20,204 nucleotides of DNA from RGVD01 sp040403075 (GTDB taxonomy: Bacteria > Bacteroidota > Bacteroidia > UKL13-3), in the NCBI GenBank assembly GCA_040403075.1, contig JBBALJ010000056.1:1-20204 (forward strand). Direction: 5' to 3'. The notes under the pieces were generated by a model. It searched no databases. It was not told the origin of the DNA and worked only from the letters and a program-made list of their open reading frames with translations. Within the stretch, counting starts at the first letter, position 1. Every line of letters begins with the position of its first letter. A program made the translations under genes and the position numbers. Below, piece by piece: positions 15,584 through 20,204 of the stretch.

Positions 15584-15970
15584 CTAAAGCGGTTTGCCAT
15601 TAGCTAATTTTAATTTTTTAATCTCTTCCCTTAAAGCCTCTAATTCGGTTTTCAATATTTCAGTTTCATTATTTTTCTTTGCAATGTCATTATTTGAATC
15701 AGCATAATAATAAAAGTTACCAAAAACTATCCCCCCTTGACTATAATTTGGTGAATTATTGATTTGAAATGTTTCAGGCAAAAACTCATGAGTTGGAACA
15801 TCCAACACTTTTGAATAGCGACTTAGTTCATCCAACTCCAAACTAGTTTCATTTCGTTCTAAACGCCCATAAGCAGATACTGAAAGTCCAAGCAATTCTG
15901 CCATTTGTTCTTGAGTTAAATGCTTTTCTATTTTAATATGATTCAGCTTGGTTCCAATTCTTAATTTCAT
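15584..15970 (-). CDS. XRE-family helix-turn-helix regulator with C-terminal coiled coil
   Basis: A 128-residue DNA-binding protein. Residues 5-62 are a Cro/C1-type helix-turn-helix (LNHIKIEKHLTQEQMAELLG, then SAYGRLERNETSLELDELSR). A Gly/Asn/Tyr-rich hinge (about 70-95) follows, then a heptad-like coiled coil (97-122: ILKTELEALREEIKKLKL), probably for dimerisation. The ATG at 15970 was preferred to one 17 codons upstream because it begins at the domain edge and has a good -7 box. It is divergent from two lipoprotein genes, and the 78-base spacer holds a perfect inverted repeat, so control of those genes and itself is the natural guess. The regulated process is unknown. Confidence 0.88.
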   Translation of the reverse strand: MKLRIGTKLNHIKIEKHLTQEQMAELLGLSVSAYGRLERNETSLELDELSRYSKVLDVPTHEFLPETFQINNSPNYSQGGIVFGNFYYYADSNNDIAKKNNETEILKTELEALREEIKKLKLANGKPL

Positions 15971-15988
15971 AAAACGAATATTATCATC

Positions 15989-15996
15989 CAAAAATA
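15989..15996 (-). promoter_or_regulatory. -7 promoter box of the XRE gene
   Basis: The minus strand reads TATTTTTG, an exact TAnnTTTG match, 18 bases before the ATG at 15970. A TTG lies 22 bases further upstream, slightly more than the usual 19. Confidence 0.45.
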
Positions 15997-15997
15997 G

Positions 15998-16019
15998 GTT
16001 TTTTAGTAAAAGAAAAAAC
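15998..16019. promoter_or_regulatory. Inverted repeat in the XRE/lipoprotein divergent spacer (operator candidate)
   Basis: GTTTTTT (15998-16004) and AAAAAAC (16013-16019) are perfect inverted arms separated by 8 bases. The site sits directly upstream of the XRE -7 box and about 30 bases before the divergent lipoprotein start, as expected for an operator of a dimeric XRE protein. The low-complexity arms make chance occurrence more likely than for a mixed sequence. Confidence 0.4.
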
Positions 16020-16048
16020 AAATTAGTTTGAGGTAAAATAAAAATGAT

Positions 16049-16612
16049 ATGAAATACAAACCATTATTTATTAATATTTGCACTATATTCTTGTTACTAT
16101 TGGGATGCAAAGAAAAATTATATGCACCCGCAACACCAAATGAAAATGAAAGCGGATATATTCAAATTTCTCAAATGTCAAATTTTTGTGGAGTAGATTG
16201 GTATAACTCAAATAATGTTAATATTGATGTTGATGTACTTGTTAAAGATAATAGTGGTAATTTTATTACACATTGGAAGAATTATCCTCAGTCAATAATC
16301 AAAACAAATTTAGTTCAAAATCCAAATTCAACTGGATCTTCCCCTTTTGATTGTATATTTGTTAATATACCTGGTAGAATGAAGTACATAGTAAAAATAA
16401 GAATACGAACAGATTGCTGTAATTCATGCCCTCCATGCACCTATTTAGATAACAATGGTAATCAAATCACATATTATGGGAAACAATTATTTTTTGGTGA
16501 AACAACACCACTATCTTACGGAGACCCTGGTCCTGGATATAAATATGTAGAAAAATGCCCTTTACAAATTGATAGTAAAAATCAGTGTGAATCATTCAAA
16601 GATTGTCTCTAG
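16049..16612 (+). CDS. Unrecognised cysteine-rich lipoprotein
   Basis: I do not recognise this 187-residue protein. It has a signal sequence ending in the lipobox LLGC (Cys20) after a hydrophobic stretch, so it is probably a lipid-anchored envelope protein. The mature part holds nine further cysteines (47, 102, 123, 124, 127, 130, 170, 180, 186), with a CCxxCxxC cluster (DCCNSCPPC) at 122-130 and three near the C-terminus. In the periplasm these could form disulfides or bind metal. It is first of a two-gene unit; the next lipoprotein starts 20 bases downstream. It appears more AT-rich than the surrounding core genes, and synteny with core genes breaks here, hinting at acquisition. No enzymatic motif is visible. 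Confidence 0.8.
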   Translation: MKYKPLFINICTIFLLLLGCKEKLYAPATPNENESGYIQISQMSNFCGVDWYNSNNVNIDVDVLVKDNSGNFITHWKNYPQSIIKTNLVQNPNSTGSSPFDCIFVNIPGRMKYIVKIRIRTDCCNSCPPCTYLDNNGNQITYYGKQLFFGETTPLSYGDPGPGYKYVEKCPLQIDSKNQCESFKDCL

Positions 16613-16632
16613 TAATAAATAAATAAACGAAT

Positions 16633-17487
16633 ATGAAAAAATCAATATTAATAATAACAATTTTAGCAAGCATTGTATTTATTACTGCTTGCAAAAACGG
16701 AGTTGAAACTGAAATAAAATCTAATAACAAATCCAAAAATACGCTTACTAATTTAATGTTAGGTGGTGGTGTGCCATATGATGAAGGAAGCATATATTAT
16801 AGAGCTATTACAACAACAGGCAATAATGACTCCAGCTGCTATTATTGGGCAACTGGTCAGTTTTATAAGACAAGCGATTTGAATCCTAAAGACGTAGAAA
16901 ATGTTGGCGATTTATATATTGGTGCAATCAAAGTAAACATTATGGATACAGCATTATATGGCAAACATTATACATATAATTTTACGTCTTTGGATGCAAA
17001 AAATCCGATAAACGCAGGACAATTTGGAACAGGTACAGCTTTTTCAATTACAGGTGGGGGCTCATTTGATCCATGTAGTACCGAATTTTATATTCCCGAA
17101 GAGCTTTATTTAGCGCCAATGACACCGTGTGCATGTGGTAGATCTGTTAGTGGTTTACCTACTTTAAGTAAATCAAACCCATCTGTTGCATTAAATTGGA
17201 ACACAGATCCTAATAATAGCAATGTTGCAGTTGTTTTTTTCTATGATGGACCAACAAGCAAAAGACTTAACGCAAATTTATCAGATCAATCTTTCGAGCG
17301 AACTAAAATAGTGAGCGACAATGGTAATTATGCAATAAGTTCTTCTGATTTAATCGATTTTCCTGTTGGATCTGTGGTTGAAATTTATGTTGGACGTAGT
17401 TCAGAAGGTGATATGACATCAAAAGGCAAAAACATTCATATCACAGGATATACTTACGCAAAAGAAACATATGAAATTGTTCAATAA
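16633..17487 (+). CDS. Unrecognised lipoprotein, second gene of the XRE-linked unit
   Basis: I do not recognise this 284-residue protein. The signal sequence MKKSILIITILASIVFITAC has a lipobox at ITAC (Cys20), indicating a lipid anchor. The mature protein is rich in Gly, Ser, Asn and Tyr and looks beta-rich. It has a CxC pair (TPCACGRS, about residue 169) and ends in a segment (IVSDNGNYAISSSDLIDFPV, then VEIYVGRSS) resembling an Ig-like or beta-sandwich domain, which is a guess from texture. It follows the Cys-rich lipoprotein by 20 bases and is followed by a clear terminator, so the two form one transcription unit. The pair may work together at the cell surface; nothing more specific can be supported. 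Confidence 0.8.
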   Translation: MKKSILIITILASIVFITACKNGVETEIKSNNKSKNTLTNLMLGGGVPYDEGSIYYRAITTTGNNDSSCYYWATGQFYKTSDLNPKDVENVGDLYIGAIKVNIMDTALYGKHYTYNFTSLDAKNPINAGQFGTGTAFSITGGGSFDPCSTEFYIPEELYLAPMTPCACGRSVSGLPTLSKSNPSVALNWNTDPNNSNVAVVFFYDGPTSKRLNANLSDQSFERTKIVSDNGNYAISSSDLIDFPVGSVVEIYVGRSSEGDMTSKGKNIHITGYTYAKETYEIVQ

Positions 17488-17506
17488 TTCATAAAATTGA
17501 ACAATG

Positions 17507-17534
17507 AAGCTGTCTCAAAAGGACAGCTTTTTTT
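17507..17534 (+). terminator. Rho-independent terminator after the lipoprotein pair
   Basis: AAGCTGTC (17507-17514) pairs perfectly with GACAGCTT (17522-17529) across a 7-base loop and runs into seven T residues (17528-17534). It lies 19 bases after the stop codon of the second lipoprotein gene. The reverse strand has no matching T tract, so it acts only on plus-strand transcripts. Confidence 0.88.
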
Positions 17535-17591
17535 ATGAAAAAGATTAAAAAAGTCTCACTAATTTTGGCATTTATATATTTATTTTTCTTC

Positions 17592-17624
17592 TAATTCAAC
17601 ATTCGTAATTATTAATTCCTAATT
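17592..17624. repeat. AATTC-word intergenic repeat
   Basis: This run of reiterated TAATTC/AATTA words lies in the spacer between the terminator and the thioesterase stop. It shares AATTCCTAATT with the run embedded in queA at 324-356. It is low complexity, so relatedness is likely but not certain. Confidence 0.45.
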
Positions 17625-17626
17625 TT

Positions 17627-18043
17627 TTATATGCTATAACGCTCCTTTATCCAATCTGGTATGAGCTCTGCCCTGCCTGTTGTCAAACTTACCATGGTAT
17701 AGTTAAAATAGCCACTGCTACAAGATTTATTGGTACTTAGCTTCACAATATCGTAGCAAACTTTCACCCCATCTTTATGCATTTCGTCAATCCAAGTAAT
17801 TATTTTCATTTCATCTCCCAATAACAAAGGTCGTTTAAACTCGATGAAAGTATTTTTAATAACCCAACCATAACCATGTTTAATAAATTCTTGCATGGGC
17901 ATTTTATAATTTAGCTCCATTTGCTCGTATCTTGCAGCTAGCACATAATCAATGTATTTGCTGCTGTGTACATGGTTATTCATGTCGATATCGTCAGGGC
18001 GAACTTTTAAAATGCTCTCAAATTTTGAACGATTAGCTTCCAT
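17627..18043 (-). CDS. Acyl-CoA thioesterase, hotdog fold (4HBT family)
   Basis: A 138-residue single-hotdog-domain protein, the normal length for this family, whose members hydrolyse acyl-CoA thioesters. The signature is RPDDIDMNNHVHSSKYIDYV (residues 15-34): the D-x-N-x-H-V pattern contains the catalytic aspartate and the helix start typical of 4-hydroxybenzoyl-CoA-thioesterase-like enzymes. Later blocks are FIEFKRPLLLGDEMKIITWI and GYFNYTMVSLTTGRAELIP. The ATG at 18043 was chosen because the 20 residues of the longer reading frame are hydrophobic and not part of the fold. It is a lone gene, divergent from mutL. Substrate unknown; an acyl-ACP thioesterase is an alternative. Confidence 0.88.
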   Translation of the reverse strand: MEANRSKFESILKVRPDDIDMNNHVHSSKYIDYVLAARYEQMELNYKMPMQEFIKHGYGWVIKNTFIEFKRPLLLGDEMKIITWIDEMHKDGVKVCYDIVKLSTNKSCSSGYFNYTMVSLTTGRAELIPDWIKERYSI

Positions 18044-18240
18044 AATTTGAGGCGAATATAAATGCAAATCAAGCAATAGAAAACAAATCTTAGTTTTTAA
18101 CAATAAACCATCTATATTGATTAGATTTCATAATCCCGAGAGGAAAATATGACAACATTTTTGCTAATATTGGCCTTCGGGATAAAATCTATTTCAGAAT
18201 ATGCCTTTTTATTCGGTTTTTTGCGTTGCAGAAAGAGAAA

Positions 18241-20076
18241 ATGTCAGATATAATTAAACTATTACCCGATCATGTAGCTAACCAGATTGCAGCCGGTGAA
18301 GTAATTCAAAGGCCTGCCAGTGTGGTGAAGGAATTGCTCGACAATGCTATAGATGCCCAAAGCACTGAAATCAAATTGATTTTGCGTGATGCAGGTAAGG
18401 CTTTGGTGCAGGTAATAGACAACGGCATAGGCATGAGCCCTACCGATGCTCGTATGTGTTGGGAAAGGCATGCCACCTCTAAAATATCAAGTAGTGAAGA
18501 TATTTTTAAAATAAAAACCATGGGCTTCAGGGGTGAGGCATTGGCCAGTATGGCTTCTGTGGCGCATGTAGAATTGAAAACCAAACGTGAAGAAGATTCG
18601 CTTGGAACTCTTATTTTGATAGAAGGCAGCGAGGTGAAGAAGCAAGAGAATATTGCTGCCTCTGTTGGTACAAGCATAGCCGTAAAAAACCTATTCTTCA
18701 ATGTGCCTGCTCGTAGGAATTTCCTTAAATCCAATCCTGTGGAGTTGCGCCATATCATTGATGAATTTACCCGCGCAGCGCTTGCCAATCCTCAAATTGC
18801 TTTTAGCTTATGGCATAATGACGATGAAAGTTTCAACCTAAAAAAAGCAAGTCAATTACAGCGTATTTGTGATATGTATGCTGATAAAAATAAAGATAAT
18901 TTATTGCCCTGTGAGGAAGAAACCAGTATCATCAATGTAAGTGGATTTGTTGGTAAACCAGAGTTGGCAAAAAAAATGCGTGGTGAGCAGTTCTTTTTTG
19001 TGAACAAACGATTTATTAAAGATGCTTACCTCAACCATGCTGTCACCAGTTCTTTTGAAGGCATGATAAGCAAAGAACAATACCCTTTTTATTGTATCTT
19101 TATCGAAATCAATCCTGCGCAAATAGACATCAATATTCATCCTACCAAAACAGAGTTGAAGTTTGAGGATGAAAAAAACGTATACCAAATCATCAGAGCC
19201 ATTACCCGCAAGGCTTTGGGAGATTTCCATGTGGCACCAAAAATCAATGAGTTTGACGACAACCAATTCATGAATTTTCAGATAAAGCAATCTGATTATG
19301 GCAATATGGCTTCTCAACAAAACTCCCAAAAAGATGCTACTATTAGAGAAGAACGCAACTATGGCAGAGGTTCTGATTTTGTAAAAAAAGACAATAACCA
19401 AGACTGGAAACAGATATATGAAATAGCCCGTAGTGAGAAAAGTTCTCGTCCGCAATTGTTTGAATTGCCCGGCATCACTAGCAAAATTGTCATGCCAAAG
19501 CCTGAACCTGAAACTGCAGTGACCCAAAGTATTTTTCAATTACACCATGCTTACATCGTTTCGCAAGTAAAAAGCGGACTGATGCTTATAGACCAACAAG
19601 CGGCTCATGAGCGCATTTTGTATGAAAAGAACTTGTATGCTTTGCAAAAAAATCCTGCTGTCAGTCAGCAGAAATTATTTCCAAAAGCGGTGCATTTAAA
19701 TGCGGGTGACGAGAGTATATTGCTAGAAATATTGCCTGAAATTCGTGCCCTTGGCTTTGATATAAATGAGTTTGGCAAAAACACTTTTGTGCTAAATGGT
19801 GTGCCTGCTGAATTGAACCATGTAAATGAAGAGCAGGTGTTGCAAGAATTAATTGAAAACTATAAAAATACCAGAGGAGCACAGAATAACAAACACGAAA
19901 GCGTGGCACGGAGTTTGGCGAAACAAGCTGCGGTGAAAGCTGGAAACAGATTAAGCTTAGAAGAAATGAACCAACTGATAGATGAACTTTTTGCATGCAA
20001 AGAACCCACCTATTCGCCTGATAGTAAACCTTGCTTAAAAATGCTTAGCCTTGATGATGTGAAAAAACTCTTTTAA
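18241..20076 (+). CDS. mutL: DNA mismatch repair protein MutL
   Basis: MutL couples mismatch recognition by MutS to strand removal. The 611-residue protein has the N-terminal GHKL ATPase: HVANQIAAGEVIQRPASVVK (residues 10-29), ELLDNAIDA, VIDNGIGM and GFRGEALASMASV, then GTSIAVKNLFFNVPARRNF. The transducer domain includes QIDINIHPTKTELKFE, followed by a variable linker (about 345-425) and a C-terminal dimerisation domain. In that domain the endonuclease motifs deviate from the canonical forms: DQQAAHERILYE (451-462) instead of DQHA(x)2E(x)4E, AKQAAVKAG (560-568) lacking the usual Cys, and SPDSKP (592-597) where CPHGRP is expected. The ATG at 18241 was preferred to an in-frame TTG at 18226. A gene beginning at 20179 follows after a structured repeat. 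Confidence 0.96.
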   Translation: MSDIIKLLPDHVANQIAAGEVIQRPASVVKELLDNAIDAQSTEIKLILRDAGKALVQVIDNGIGMSPTDARMCWERHATSKISSSEDIFKIKTMGFRGEALASMASVAHVELKTKREEDSLGTLILIEGSEVKKQENIAASVGTSIAVKNLFFNVPARRNFLKSNPVELRHIIDEFTRAALANPQIAFSLWHNDDESFNLKKASQLQRICDMYADKNKDNLLPCEEETSIINVSGFVGKPELAKKMRGEQFFFVNKRFIKDAYLNHAVTSSFEGMISKEQYPFYCIFIEINPAQIDINIHPTKTELKFEDEKNVYQIIRAITRKALGDFHVAPKINEFDDNQFMNFQIKQSDYGNMASQQNSQKDATIREERNYGRGSDFVKKDNNQDWKQIYEIARSEKSSRPQLFELPGITSKIVMPKPEPETAVTQSIFQLHHAYIVSQVKSGLMLIDQQAAHERILYEKNLYALQKNPAVSQQKLFPKAVHLNAGDESILLEILPEIRALGFDINEFGKNTFVLNGVPAELNHVNEEQVLQELIENYKNTRGAQNNKHESVARSLAKQAAVKAGNRLSLEEMNQLIDELFACKEPTYSPDSKPCLKMLSLDDVKKLF

Positions 20077-20077
20077 G

Positions 20078-20150
20078 GGTTGACGGTTTTCAGTTCACCG
20101 TTTAACCGTAATGCTGATAACTGTGAACTGTCAACCGAATAACTGTGAAC
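20078..20150. repeat. Structured intergenic repeat downstream of mutL
   Basis: The 14 bases GTGAACTGTCAACC (20123-20136) are the exact reverse complement of GGTTGAC (20078-20084) plus AGTTCAC (20092-20098), whose two halves are separated by 7 extra bases on the left. In addition ATAACTGTGAAC occurs twice, at 20117-20128 and 20139-20150, a 22-base period. No T tract follows, so this resembles an interspersed intergenic repeat more than a terminator. Confidence 0.6.
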
Positions 20151-20178
20151 CATGAACAAAAAAAATAACAACTAAAAC

Positions 20179-20204
20179 ATGAGACCAACCCAATTTTCAA
20201 TATT
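20179..20204 (+). CDS. 5' end of a further gene (possibly a rhomboid-family protease)
   Basis: An ATG at 20179 opens a frame reading MRPTQFSI up to the edge. Rhomboid-family membrane proteases often follow mutL in Bacteroidota and can begin in this way, but eight residues are too few to identify the product, so the name rests on recalled gene order. Confidence 0.4.

Noticed and set aside
18133..18183. ATCCCGA/TCGGGAT inverted repeat between the thioesterase gene and mutL
   Set aside because: The arms are only 7 bases with a 37-base gap, and no promoter or terminator element could be tied to them.
18901..19539. 212-codon minus-strand open frame opposite mutL
   Set aside because: It lies entirely within the conserved mutL coding sequence and its translation shows no domain-like pattern.
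1..20204. tRNA genes, CRISPR arrays, transposases and attachment sites
   Set aside because: No clover-leaf-like sequence, regularly spaced repeat array, recombinase or transposase frame was seen on either strand.

Overview
The window looks like a chromosomal stretch from a Bacteroidota bacterium. The evidence is the L28-L33-DUF4295-FtsY order, BshC (bacillithiol synthesis), a bacterial-type glycyl-tRNA synthetase of the eukaryote-like single-chain form, promoter-like TAnnTTTG -7 boxes, an outer-membrane beta-barrel gene behind an ECF sigma factor, and AT-rich spacers carrying repeats of the kind common in this phylum. I cannot name a genus. No rRNA, tRNA, CRISPR array, transposase or prophage gene was seen, and no gene-free stretch exceeds 300 bases.

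Layout. 1-2092 (minus strand): an enoyl-CoA hydratase followed by queA, which runs off the left edge. 2215-2920 (plus): a small ribosomal operon (rpmB, rpmG, a DUF4295 gene) with a recognisable promoter and a strong terminator. 2997-7105 (plus): ftsY, a repeat-bearing spacer, rimO and bshC. 7238-9733: tsaB and recJ, divergent. 9730-12011 (minus): an ECF sigma factor overlapping a protein that joins three copies of a cytoplasmic motif, one inner-membrane helix, a long periplasmic linker and an outer-membrane beta-barrel. 12140-13597 (plus): glyS. 13636-14066 (minus): a HicB-HicA toxin-antitoxin pair. 14121-15970 (minus): an XRE regulator followed by a beta-helix lipoprotein. 16049-17487 (plus): two unrecognised lipoprotein genes, divergent from the XRE gene and closed by a terminator. 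17627-18043 (minus): a hotdog thioesterase. 18241-20076 (plus): mutL, then the first codons of a further gene.

Most of the window is housekeeping: translation and its modification (queA, rpmB, rpmG, rimO, tsaB, glyS), protein targeting (ftsY), DNA repair (recJ, mutL) and thiol metabolism (bshC). The accessory parts are the sigma/trans-envelope pair (9730-12011), the HicBA module, and the XRE/lipoprotein cluster (15584-17534).

The most interesting element is the sigma/trans-envelope pair. Its architecture matches the dual membrane-spanning anti-sigma (Dma) proteins known from Bacteroides, but its cytoplasmic motif occurs three times at an exact 38-residue period. Other points worth a second look are two intergenic-type repeats translated in frame inside queA, two core promoters that abut the start codons of tsaB and glyS (probable leaderless mRNAs), and an XRE/lipoprotein unit with an operator-like inverted repeat. 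All calls come from reading the sequence; no database search was run.
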